DNA of 64,000 nucleotides from Nocardia aobensis NBRC 100429 (GTDB taxonomy: Bacteria; Actinomycetota; Actinomycetes; Mycobacteriales; Mycobacteriaceae), in contig NZ_BAFQ01000150.1 of NCBI RefSeq assembly GCF_000308375.1, positions 52,545 through 116,544 on the forward strand. The letters are read 5' to 3'. Positions within the stretch are counted from its first letter, which is position 1. Each line of letters begins with the position of its first letter. Below the pieces are notes generated by a model that had not been told where the DNA came from, searched no databases, and was given only the letters and a program-made list of their open reading frames with translations. This document shows, one piece after another, positions 50,402-58,866 of the stretch. The translations under genes were made by a program, and so were the position numbers.

Positions 50402-53400
50402 TTGATTCTGTTCGGTGATCGTGTCGTGTGCAGCACCGATGACCTGATGAGGGCAGCGCGCTGCGAATTCGCGCTGCTGCGCGCGCTCGATACCGAACTG
50501 GGCCTTGTCCTTTCGCCTGATGCGACCGATGCGGTGCACTTCCCGCTCGGCTCGGACGCACTGTCGGACGAGGTGTTCGACGATGTGTACGCCGCCCTCG
50601 ATGCGAGCGTGATCACCATCGATCCGCCGGCCGCCGCCACCGCCTCGGAGTTGCGCGGCGCACACGACCGCACCGTCGCCGCACTCGGCACCGACGCGCC
50701 CGCGATCTTCGGGGCGACATTCTTCGACGGGACCTTCGCGGCCGGATGCGCCGTTCTCGTCCGCCGCGACGACCCCGCACCGGTGCGCACGCGGCGGACC
50801 GCGGCGCCGCCGGACATCGTCGCGTCCGACGAGGCCGGGGCCGCGGCTGTCGCCGACGAGGTCCACGAAGCGCCGCCGATCCCGGATTCCACCTTCGTCC
50901 TGTACGTCCGCTCGTCGTCGTCCGATGTCGCGGCGCTCATGGAGGCTGCCGCGTGCGCGCGCCTGGTGCGGGACAACGGGTTCGACGTCGATCCGTGGGT
51001 CCGGATCCGGGATGCCGCGGGTGCGGAGCGGATTCACGAACTCGGTCCGGCCGAGACCGTCTACGCGGCGCGGCGGATTCGGCTAGCCGCGATCCTGACC
51101 GCCAAACAGGACGAACTGCTGCCCGTGCAGTGGGGAGACCGCCGCTATCTCGCCTGCGGGCGATGCGCGAGCTGCACCGCCGAACTGGCGGCCGGGCGCG
51201 ATCTGCTGCTGGTGGCCGGTATGCGGCCGTCGGTGCGGGCGCAGCTGCGTGATGCCGGCATCACCACGGTCGATCGCCTCGCCGCCGCCGATTCGTCGGT
51301 GACCGGCGTTGCGGTACAGACCTTTTCGACGCTGCGACGGCAGGCCGAACTGCAGTTGCGCCGCGAGCGCACCGGACGCCCGGCCTACGCGGTCACGGAT
51401 GCGGCCGCCTTCGGTGAGCTGGCCCCGCCCGATGCCGGCGATGTCTTCGTGGCGGTCGCCGGGTCGGCCGTCGGCGTCGGCGTCGCGGCGCGGAGTGCGG
51501 ACGGCGGCGACGGGGTGTTCCTGTTCCACGCCTTCACCACGCACGATCCCGTGGCGCTGCTCGAATTTCTCGCCGATCGCCAGCAACACCACCCCGACCT
51601 GCGGATCTACCACTTCTGCTCGCCGATCCGGACGCTGCTGGCCGACCTGTGCGCGCGCTGCGGCGCCGACGAGGAGACCGCCGACGACCTGCTCGGCGCC
51701 CTGCTGGACCTGTATCCGATCGTGCGGTCCGCGCTGCTGATCGGTGCCCGGACCTACGATCTGCCGGAAGTACTCGGCCTGCTCGATCCCGACGCGGAAG
51801 CGATCCGCGCCGACCTCGAATCGGCTTGTGCGGCAACACTGCGCCTGCGCGAGCGACTCTGCGAACTCGCCGCCGAGCACGACATCCAGCCCTGCCCGGT
51901 CCCGCGTCGCACCCTCGCCGAACAACCGGCCGCGGTGGAGGCGGCGCTGCGCGAATTCGCCTTCGACTACGACGAAACCCGCAGCGCCGGACAGCAAGCC
52001 GCCGCCATGATGGCCGCGGTACTGGGTTATCACCGGCGTGAGCGACAGCCGCTGCACTGGGCGCACGAGGACCGCCTGCACCGGCCGATCGGCGAATGGG
52101 CCGATACCCCTGGCGTTCTCGTCGCGGACTGGGCCAGCGTCGACACCAAATGGCAGCACACCGACGACCGGCCGATGCGGCGCTATCTGAAGCTCACCGG
52201 CCGGCTGGGCACCGGTCGCCCGCCGCCGCCGGGCACCGCGGTACGCACGCTCTACGATTCGCCGGTGCCCGACCTGCCGGCCACCCCCGGCCGGCGCGCC
52301 ACCGCGGCGGCGACGGTGCTCGGCTTCGCCCTCGACGACAACTTCGACGATGTGGTGCGGGTGGAGGAACTGCTGCCGCCGGGGTGTGCCCCCTACGACG
52401 AACTGCCCGTCGCCATCGTGCCCGATCCGCCGGGCCGCGACGACAATCTGGAACAGGCGCTGAACGCCGTGGCGCACGATCTGCTGGTCAGCCTGCCGGA
52501 CGTCCCCTTGACGGCCGCCTTCGACCTGCTGTGCCGGCGACGGCCGCGGCTGCACGGATCGACCGCGCTCCCACAGGTTTTCGGCGACTACGCGGCCGCG
52601 ATCACCGCCGCGGTGCTCGATCTGGACTGCTCGTATCTCGCGGTGCAGGGACCCTCCGGCACCGGCAAACTCGACACCACCGCGCGGGTGATCGAGCGGC
52701 TGGTCACCCGCTACAAATGGCGCGTCGGTGTGGTGGCGCAAACGCATTCGGCCGCCGAGGTGTTGCTCGACACCGTGGTTCGCGTGGGTGTCCTGCCGGA
52801 ACTGGTCGCCAAATCGGATGTGCACAGCGTGGCGCCGGAATGGCTGGGGATCGCCGCCGACCGCTATCCGCGCTTCCTCGACAACGCGGTGAACGGTTGT
52901 GTGATCGGCGGTCTCACAGGCGATTTCACCGATCCCGAGCAGGTGACGCCGCAGAGTCTGGATCTGCTGGTGATCGCCGACGCCGGGTATTTCCCGCTGG
53001 CACAGGCGATCGCGGTGGGTGCGTCGGCGCGGAATCTGTTGCTGGTCGGCGATCCGGCGCCGCTACCGGGCACCGGCGTGCACCCGGAGCGCGTGCACGA
53101 ATCGGCACTGGGCCGCATCGTCGGCGACAACCCCACGGTGCCCACGGCTTTCGGCTATTTCCTGGAACGCACCTGGCGAATGCATCCGCAGGTGTGCGGG
53201 CCGGTGTCGTCGCTGCGCTACGGCCGCCGGCTGCGCTCCAACGAGACGGTCACTCTCGCCCGCGAACTCGAGGGCGTCGCGCCGGGCGTGCGCGCGGTAC
53301 CGGTCGATCATCACGGCAACAGCACCGAATCCGCGGAGGAGGCCCGCGAGATCGTCCGCCAGGTCCGGTCCCTGCTGGGCCGCACCTGGCGCCAGGGCGT

Positions 53401-53761
53401 ACTCACCCGGCGGCTGCATCCGCACGACATCCTGGTGGTCACGCCCTATCACGCGCAGGTGGCGCGCATTCGAATGCTGTTGTCGCGAGCCCGGATCGAG
53501 GATGTGGTGGTCGGCACCGCCGATCGCTTCCGCGGGCGGGAGGCGGCGGTCGTGCTGATCTCGATGACGACCTCGGCCCCCGCCGACGCACCGCACGGAA
53601 TGGACGACCTGCTCTCCCGGCACTGGCTGACCACCGCCGTCTCCCGGGCGATGTGGTCGGCGATCATCGTGGCCTCGCCGCTGCTCACGGACTATCTGCC
53701 CGAGACACCCGAGCAGCTGCCCGATCTGGCCGCCTACCTCGAACTGACCGGGCGCGGCTAG
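50402..53761 (+). CDS. TM0106-type RecB-like nuclease/helicase homologue with degenerate active sites
   Basis: A 1119-residue protein whose whole length follows the TM0106-like family (RecB-like nuclease, Cys cluster, RNase-H-like exonuclease, SF1 helicase). Family landmarks include CEFALLRALD, YLACGRCASCTAEL, DLLLVAGMRPSVRAQLRDAGI, DLYPIVRSALLIG and the helicase core. The catalytic positions look altered: V169/S171 where the nuclease D-x-K should be; AVAGS (351-355) where DFEGD should be; Walker A GPSGTGKL (L757 instead of T/S); A859-D860 instead of DE in Walker B; and RFRGREA instead of KFQGQEA. It probably keeps the fold but not full catalysis. The start is TTG or ATT-adjacent near 50402; the N-terminus is uncertain by a few residues. 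Confidence 0.85.
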   Translation: MILFGDRVVCSTDDLMRAARCEFALLRALDTELGLVLSPDATDAVHFPLGSDALSDEVFDDVYAALDASVITIDPPAAATASELRGAHDRTVAALGTDAPAIFGATFFDGTFAAGCAVLVRRDDPAPVRTRRTAAPPDIVASDEAGAAAVADEVHEAPPIPDSTFVLYVRSSSSDVAALMEAAACARLVRDNGFDVDPWVRIRDAAGAERIHELGPAETVYAARRIRLAAILTAKQDELLPVQWGDRRYLACGRCASCTAELAAGRDLLLVAGMRPSVRAQLRDAGITTVDRLAAADSSVTGVAVQTFSTLRRQAELQLRRERTGRPAYAVTDAAAFGELAPPDAGDVFVAVAGSAVGVGVAARSADGGDGVFLFHAFTTHDPVALLEFLADRQQHHPDLRIYHFCSPIRTLLADLCARCGADEETADDLLGALLDLYPIVRSALLIGARTYDLPEVLGLLDPDAEAIRADLESACAATLRLRERLCELAAEHDIQPCPVPRRTLAEQPAAVEAALREFAFDYDETRSAGQQAAAMMAAVLGYHRRERQPLHWAHEDRLHRPIGEWADTPGVLVADWASVDTKWQHTDDRPMRRYLKLTGRLGTGRPPPPGTAVRTLYDSPVPDLPATPGRRATAAATVLGFALDDNFDDVVRVEELLPPGCAPYDELPVAIVPDPPGRDDNLEQALNAVAHDLLVSLPDVPLTAAFDLLCRRRPRLHGSTALPQVFGDYAAAITAAVLDLDCSYLAVQGPSGTGKLDTTARVIERLVTRYKWRVGVVAQTHSAAEVLLDTVVRVGVLPELVAKSDVHSVAPEWLGIAADRYPRFLDNAVNGCVIGGLTGDFTDPEQVTPQSLDLLVIADAGYFPLAQAIAVGASARNLLLVGDPAPLPGTGVHPERVHESALGRIVGDNPTVPTAFGYFLERTWRMHPQVCGPVSSLRYGRRLRSNETVTLARELEGVAPGVRAVPVDHHGNSTESAEEAREIVRQVRSLLGRTWRQGVLTRRLHPHDILVVTPYHAQVARIRMLLSRARIEDVVVGTADRFRGREAAVVLISMTTSAPADAPHGMDDLLSRHWLTTAVSRAMWSAIIVASPLLTDYLPETPEQLPDLAAYLELTGRG

Positions 53762-54948
53762 CCGAAGTTGCGGCCCTCGCCCCGATACGTCGGCACCGTG
53801 GTGCGCCGGTCGTCGGTATCGACGACATGGATGGCGTCGAAGCGTTCGCACAGCTCTCCGGCCTTGGCGTGGCGCATCCACACCCGGTCCCCGACGGCCA
53901 GGTCCGCGGCGCCCGTGAACGGCGTCTGCACCTCCCCCGCGCCCTCGGTGCCGATCAATCGCAAACCCTTGGGCCACACCGGTTTCGGTACGCGCGACGC
54001 ACCGGCCGGACCGGAGGCGATATAGCCGCCGGCGAAGACGGTGGCGATGTCGGCGGCCGGGCGGCGCAGCACCGGCAGCGCGAAATACAGCGCCGGATGG
54101 GGTGTGAACGCGCGATATCCGTCGAACAGGGTCGGCACGTAGAGGCCGGATCCCGCGGTCACCTCGGTGACCTCGGGCGCTGCCACACTCACCTCGATCG
54201 ACCCGCTGCCGCCGCTGTTGACGATCTCGAGTTCACCGGCCACCGCACGCACCGCCTCCAGCACCCGCGTACGACGCGTGCCGATTTCGGCTGCGGAGAG
54301 CCGCTTGACCAGCCGCACCGCGGGATTGGTGTCGGGCAGGCCGGCGATCTGGGCCTCGTAGGTCATCACACCCACCACCCGGAACCCGCGCTCGCGCGCG
54401 ACCCGGGCCAGCCGCTCGGCCTGCTCGGGCGTCCGGATCGGCGATCGGCGCACCCCCAGGTGCAGCGGGCCGACTCGCAACGAGGCATCGACGTCCAGGC
54501 ATATGCGCGGGCTGATTCCGGCGCCACCGACCGCGGCGCGAATCAGATCCAGCTGCGCGACGTCGTCGACCATCAGCGTGATCGAGTCGAGCAGGGTGCT
54601 ATCGGCGCCCAAGTCGGCCAGTGCGGCGCGATCGACGCTCGGGTAACCGAGCAGAATGTCGCGCGCCCCGTGGCCGGCCAGCCACAGCGCCTCACGCAAC
54701 GAATAGGACATGATGCCGGCGAATCCGCCGCGGCCGGTGAGCTGCGGTCCGAGTACTTCCTCGAGGACCGCGCGGCAGCGCACCGATTTACTGGCCACCC
54801 GGATCGGCACGCCGCGGGCCCGGCGCACCAGGTCCGCCGCGTTGGCGCGCAGCGCGCTCAGGTCCAGCGCGGCCAGGGGCGGATCGAGGTCCGCGGTGGC
54901 GGCGTGCAGGTCGGCGATGGGCGACGCGTCTGTCACCACATCAGCCAA
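53758..54948 (-). CDS. PLP-dependent amino-acid aldolase/deaminase (D-threonine-aldolase-like, fold III)
   Basis: A 396-residue fold-type III PLP enzyme. The PLP lysine lies in RVASKSVRCRAVLEEV, followed by barrel strands with GYPSVDRAAL, ICLDVDASLRVG, VVGVMTYEAQIAG and NSGGSGSIE (phosphate site). The C-terminal beta domain carries TEVTAGSGLYVPTLFDGY and GEVQTPF, as in D-threonine aldolases and related deaminases of actinobacteria. The substrate is uncertain. Its stop codon shares CTAG with the stop of the convergent nuclease/helicase homologue. Confidence 0.9.
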   Translation of the reverse strand: MADVVTDASPIADLHAATADLDPPLAALDLSALRANAADLVRRARGVPIRVASKSVRCRAVLEEVLGPQLTGRGGFAGIMSYSLREALWLAGHGARDILLGYPSVDRAALADLGADSTLLDSITLMVDDVAQLDLIRAAVGGAGISPRICLDVDASLRVGPLHLGVRRSPIRTPEQAERLARVARERGFRVVGVMTYEAQIAGLPDTNPAVRLVKRLSAAEIGTRRTRVLEAVRAVAGELEIVNSGGSGSIEVSVAAPEVTEVTAGSGLYVPTLFDGYRAFTPHPALYFALPVLRRPAADIATVFAGGYIASGPAGASRVPKPVWPKGLRLIGTEGAGEVQTPFTGAADLAVGDRVWMRHAKAGELCERFDAIHVVDTDDRRTTVPTYRGEGRNFG

Positions 54949-54989
54949 TCACGAAACTGGTCATACGTCCAGGAGTGCTGGGCGCGTCG

Positions 54990-55466
54990 TTACCGATCGA
55001 CCGCCTTGGTGATCAGCGTCGCGACCAGATCGTCCAGCACCACGAGTGTGGTCTCGTCGTCACCGTCGGCGAGCCAGCGCAGCACCGCGCCCTGGATCAC
55101 GGCCAGCACATACGCCGAGATGGCCGTGACCGGCTCGATCCACTGGGTGTTCGAGCGCTCCGCGCAGGCGTCCAGCGCCGCACCGACCTCGGCGTCCAGA
55201 TCGCGCAGCCACTCCGTCGCCGAGAGCCCGGAACAGTCGGCCTCCCCCTCCCAGCGGCGACGTAAGGCGCTGATCGTGAGATCCAGCGTGTGCACCTGCC
55301 GTTGCGGCGTGGCCCGGATGGCCGACCACATCGCACTCACACCGGCATGCAGCACCACCCGCAATGCGCGCGTGCCCGTGCAATCGCAGGCGGCCGACGC
55401 GGCGTCGATGGCCTCCTGCACGATCGGCCGCGGCCGAACCTGAATCATCTCTCCACTAGCGCTCAA
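54990..55466 (-). CDS. TetR-like C-terminal domain protein lacking the DNA-binding domain
   Basis: A protein of about 158 residues resembling only the ligand-binding part of TetR regulators (CTGTRALRVVLHAGVSAMWSAIRATPQRQVHTLDLTISALRRRW to the end). No helix-turn-helix precedes it: the upstream frame to 55586 encodes Arg/Pro-rich, non-helical sequence. TTG 55466 has GAGGGAG six bases before it; ATG 55448 is an alternative but its GGAG lies only two bases away. Either the HTH has been lost or this is a stand-alone sensor. An AACAT-N6-ATGTT dyad lies upstream at 55575-55590. Confidence 0.65.
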   Translation of the reverse strand: MSASGEMIQVRPRPIVQEAIDAASAACDCTGTRALRVVLHAGVSAMWSAIRATPQRQVHTLDLTISALRRRWEGEADCSGLSATEWLRDLDAEVGAALDACAERSNTQWIEPVTAISAYVLAVIQGAVLRWLADGDDETTLVVLDDLVATLITKAVDR

Positions 55467-55574
55467 CGACGACTCCCTCGGCGAAAGAACTCGCGCACCT
55501 CGCCTGCGCGGCTCGTTCAACGGGCATCCGATCCACGGTGATCTGTTCCGAGTTCTACCCCGGGCGACCCGTTC

Positions 55575-55590
55575 AACATCCGTCAATGTT
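55575..55590. promoter_or_regulatory. AACAT-N6-ATGTT dyad upstream of the TetR-like gene
   Basis: AACAT (55575-55579) and ATGTT (55586-55590) are inverted with a six-base spacer, about 110 bases upstream of the TetR-like start and 250 bases before the phosphatase gene. It could be an ancestral operator. The remaining bases up to 55839 include an A/T-rich run near 55640-55655 but no gene. Confidence 0.4.
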
Positions 55591-55839
55591 AGAGGGTTTT
55601 CGGGGATCGTGACCAGGTTCGATAGGCCGTTCCGTACTGAAAGATTGTTTTGTTACCTCCCCGACACACCCCGCGCGGTGGTTCGGCGGCGGATCCGCCA
55701 CGGTCAGCGTGGGCGGCGCCCGGGCGCAAACGCCCAAAACTCTACGGCCTCCCGGCCGGAATCGTTATATCGATGTGGGCGAGCACACAGGTGACCCAAC
55801 GCCACCCCACCGCCGCGAACACGCCGATAACCTGGAGTC

Positions 55840-56631
55840 GTGACAACGGTGCGCCCCGATCATCTCCACATTCCCGGCACCTTCAACTACCGCGACGTCG
55901 GCGGCCTGCGCACGGCGAGCGGGACCAGGATTCGCAGCGGAGTTCTGCTCCGGTCGGCCCAGCTGTGCCGGCTGGACGAACGCGGACACGACATCCTGCG
56001 CCGGCTCGGCGTCGCCACCGTGCACGATCTGCGCGGGCCCGGTGAAGCCGACCGGATGGGCGTCGACATCCTTCCCGACGGCGTGCGCCTGGAGGTGACA
56101 CCGTTCCACTCCGGCGTCGGCGCCGCCCGGGCCCCGCACGAGGCCCCGCAGGAACCGGCGCTGCCGCCACACGAGGCGGCGGCGCGCGACGATGCCTCGA
56201 CGACCAGCCGCCATCTCGATCTGCTCGAGGTCTACGCCGAATTCCCCTCGATGCCGGAGGCGGGCGTCGCGATCACCGCCATGGCACGGTCGCTGGCCCG
56301 CGGCGACGGCGCGGTGCTGGTGCACTGCGCGGCCGGTAAGGACCGCACCGGCTGGGCGATCGCCACCCTGCTGCGCGCCGTCGGCGTCACCGAGGACGAC
56401 GTGCTGGCGGACTACCTGCTCAGCAACGAGGCGGTCGAATCGCTGGCCGCCGACATCGCGCGCAATTCCGGCGAGCCGCTGCCGCCCGCGCTGCTGGGGG
56501 TGAGCATCGAATACCTCGCCGCCGGCACCGAGGCCATGCACCGCCACTACGGCACCATCGACGGCTATCTCGAGTCCATCGGCATCACGCCGCAGCTGCG
56601 GGCCGCCCTGCACACCCGCCTGCTGGAGTGA
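55840..56631 (+). CDS. Protein tyrosine/lipid phosphatase, MptpB-like
   Basis: A 263-residue dual-specificity phosphatase. The P-loop HCAAGKDRTG has the catalytic Cys, the lysine and the CX5R arginine typical of MptpB-type lipid/tyrosine phosphatases. The N-terminal GTFNYRDVGGLRTASGTRIRSGVLLRSAQLCRLD and DLRGPGEADRMG are family hallmarks. MptpB (Rv0153c) is a secreted virulence phosphatase of M. tuberculosis; whether this one is exported is unknown, as no signal peptide is seen. The start is GTG 55840 with GGAG upstream. Confidence 0.92.
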   Translation: MTTVRPDHLHIPGTFNYRDVGGLRTASGTRIRSGVLLRSAQLCRLDERGHDILRRLGVATVHDLRGPGEADRMGVDILPDGVRLEVTPFHSGVGAARAPHEAPQEPALPPHEAAARDDASTTSRHLDLLEVYAEFPSMPEAGVAITAMARSLARGDGAVLVHCAAGKDRTGWAIATLLRAVGVTEDDVLADYLLSNEAVESLAADIARNSGEPLPPALLGVSIEYLAAGTEAMHRHYGTIDGYLESIGITPQLRAALHTRLLE

Positions 56632-56655
56632 ACCGGTACCGGCGCACCGCAACGG

Positions 56656-57912
56656 CTATCCGGTGCGGTGGACCAGACCGTCGGTATCGATGCTGACCTG
56701 ATTTCCGGTGTGGAACCAGCTGCCCGTGAACCGCGATTCGGTGGTCTGCGGGTCGTTCCAGTAGCGCGGGGTGATATTCGGTCCGCGACAGAGCAATTCG
56801 CCGCTACCGACCCCGGCCCGCGGCCCCCACAGCGCCAATTCCGTACCGCCGAACGGGAATCCGAGAACGTCGCGGCCGGGCGTCGCGCCGCTGTCCACCC
56901 GTGCCAGTCCGATACCGCTGGTTTCGGTCGCACCCCAGACCGACCACTGCCGGGCCAGCGGGAACACCTCGCGCAGCGCCTCGGCGACGATTTCCGCGGT
57001 GCCGGCGTCGGTCGCGGCCAGTTCGGCGCGATGTCCCGCACTGCACACCTGGCGCACGCCCTCCGCCCGCAATCCGGCGAGCTCGGGCAGCAGGCCCGCG
57101 AAGATGCGGGGCGTCGCGGCCACCATATCGATGCGTTCGGCGACGATCGTCTCGGCGATCATGGCGGGGTCCGGGGCGAGCACGACCGTGCCGCCCACGG
57201 CGAAGGTGGGCAGCAGTTGATCGACGCAGCCGCTCGCGTGGGCCAGCGGCATCAGGACCAGATTGCGCAATCCCTCGGTCGGCAGATCGAAGGCCCCCAC
57301 CACCGAACGCACCGCCGACAGCAGATTCTCGTTGGTCAGCTCGACACCGCGCGGACCGCCCGGCGCCTCCGAAAGACCCTGGCCCGCGGCGCCGCTGGTG
57401 TAGCACAACAAAGCGAGCTCGGTCAGCGAGGCGCCGTCGTCGATGAAGGCCGCACCGTCGGGGAAATCGGCGTAACCGGCTTCGGCGCCGCCGCCGTCGA
57501 GGACGAAATCCGCGCAGCTGTCCGCGATCACCTGGGCGGCGACGGTATCGGGCAGTCCGTCGTGCACCAGCACCGGCACCGCACCGGACAGCAGGGCGCC
57601 GAGGAAGGCCTGAACCCAGCGCGCACCCACCGGCATCCGCACGGCAACCCGGTCGCCGTAGCCGATTCCGTGTTCCTGCAGCCCGCCGGCGATCCGGGAA
57701 GCGGCATGCCACAGCTGCCGGTAGGTCAGCCGCGGCCCGCCGATTTCGACGACCGCCTCCCGGGCCGAGAACGCGTGTACCTGCACATCGAGTAGTTCGG
57801 TGAGGGCCGGATTCAGATTCCCGTACCGCAGCACGCCGTCGGCTCCGCGAGCAAGAGGGTTGCCGCACCACGGATTTCGCGTCTGCGGATATTCGATCAG
57901 AAGCTGCGTCAT
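56656..57912 (-). CDS. Truncated AMP-binding (adenylate-forming) enzyme
   Basis: A 418-residue protein with only the large N-terminal domain of the acyl-CoA synthetase superfamily. Motifs include LTYRQLWHAASRIAGGLQ, a strongly altered P-loop (CYTSGAAGQGLSEAPGG, where TSGTTGxPKG is expected, with extra residues), MPLAHASGCVDQLLPTF and WGATETSGIG. The protein stops at GNQVSIDTDGLVHRTG, exactly where the A7/A8 hinge leads into the C-terminal domain, and the DNA beyond the stop belongs to the convergent phosphatase gene. Such a protein could bind but not efficiently adenylate or thioesterify. The start is ATG 57912 with GGAGGG. Confidence 0.82.
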   Translation of the reverse strand: MTQLLIEYPQTRNPWCGNPLARGADGVLRYGNLNPALTELLDVQVHAFSAREAVVEIGGPRLTYRQLWHAASRIAGGLQEHGIGYGDRVAVRMPVGARWVQAFLGALLSGAVPVLVHDGLPDTVAAQVIADSCADFVLDGGGAEAGYADFPDGAAFIDDGASLTELALLCYTSGAAGQGLSEAPGGPRGVELTNENLLSAVRSVVGAFDLPTEGLRNLVLMPLAHASGCVDQLLPTFAVGGTVVLAPDPAMIAETIVAERIDMVAATPRIFAGLLPELAGLRAEGVRQVCSAGHRAELAATDAGTAEIVAEALREVFPLARQWSVWGATETSGIGLARVDSGATPGRDVLGFPFGGTELALWGPRAGVGSGELLCRGPNITPRYWNDPQTTESRFTGSWFHTGNQVSIDTDGLVHRTG

Positions 57913-58006
57913 CAAGTCCCTCCGGATGCCTCGATCAACAGGCACCTGTGACTATATGACGCAGATCACAATCGTGGGGCGTTAGGCGACAAAGATGTCC
58001 GAGCGA

Positions 58007-58801
58007 TCACCGCCCGGTGTAGCTCGCCTTCCCCGGGCCCACCTCGAGGAAGCTGCGCACCGCGCCCCGCAAATCCTCGGTGTCGAACAATTCGCCGGAG
58101 ACCTTGGGCGTCACCGAATCGGCATGTTCCACGCCGCCGGACCGCCAGGCCTCGATGATCTGCTTGGTGGCCGCGTGCGCCCGAGTCGGGCCGTCGGCGA
58201 GGCGGGCGGCCAGCGCCCGGGCCGCGGCGTCGACATCCTCGTGCACCGCGTTGACCACACCCCAGTCGGCCAGGGTGGCGGCGTCGTACAGGTCACCGGT
58301 CATGACCAGTTCCCGGGCCCGGCCGGAACCGGCGCGCTCGGCCAGTCGCTGCGGGCCGCCCATCGACGGCGTCAGGCCCACGACCGTCTCCACCAGCCCG
58401 AACTTGGCCTTCGGCGCGGCCAGCAGGATGTCGCAGGCCAGCGAGATCTCGAAGGCGGCGGTCAGGGTGAGTCCGTGGGCGGCGAAGACCACCGGGCACG
58501 GCAGCGCCTCGACCGGGTGGATGATGCCCTGGAACAGGCGCTGCCACAGCTCGGCGCCCTGATCCGCGCTCAATCCGTCGAATTCGTGGACGTCGACACC
58601 GCCGGAGACCACCTTGCCCTCGGCGCGGATCAGCAGCGCCCGCGGCGGGTTCGCGGTCAGCTCGGCGAGATCGGTGGCGAGCGATCCCAGCAGCGCCGAA
58701 TCGAACAGGTTCAACGGCGGATGGTCGATGGTGATGATCGCGAGCTGGGCGCCGGCCTCGGTCTCGGTCCGCTCCAACCGGGTGGGTTTCGAATCGCTCA
58801 T
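58007..58801 (-). CDS. Enoyl-CoA hydratase/isomerase (crotonase) family protein
   Basis: A 264-residue crotonase-fold enzyme. The oxyanion-hole segments are SGGVDVHEFDGL and AAHGLTLTAAFEISLACD, with AKFGLVETVVGLTPSMGGPQRL in the position of the catalytic Glu region. The family uses acyl-CoA substrates in beta-oxidation or related reactions; the reaction is not defined. It lies upstream of and on the same strand as the truncated AMP-binding gene (94-base gap) and may have been part of one acyl-CoA pathway with it. Confidence 0.9.
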   Translation of the reverse strand: MSDSKPTRLERTETEAGAQLAIITIDHPPLNLFDSALLGSLATDLAELTANPPRALLIRAEGKVVSGGVDVHEFDGLSADQGAELWQRLFQGIIHPVEALPCPVVFAAHGLTLTAAFEISLACDILLAAPKAKFGLVETVVGLTPSMGGPQRLAERAGSGRARELVMTGDLYDAATLADWGVVNAVHEDVDAAARALAARLADGPTRAHAATKQIIEAWRSGGVEHADSVTPKVSGELFDTEDLRGAVRSFLEVGPGKASYTGR

Positions 58802-58866
58802 CGGCCGAATCTATCCAGAAGGGGACGTCACCGGTACCCCGGCCACCGGTCTGCCAGACTGGTGCG

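Noticed and set aside
52096..55443. An 1115-codon plus-strand open frame overlapping the nuclease/helicase homologue and the aldolase
   Set aside because: Arg/Ala/Gly-rich translation without domains; both underlying genes are supported by motifs on their own frames.
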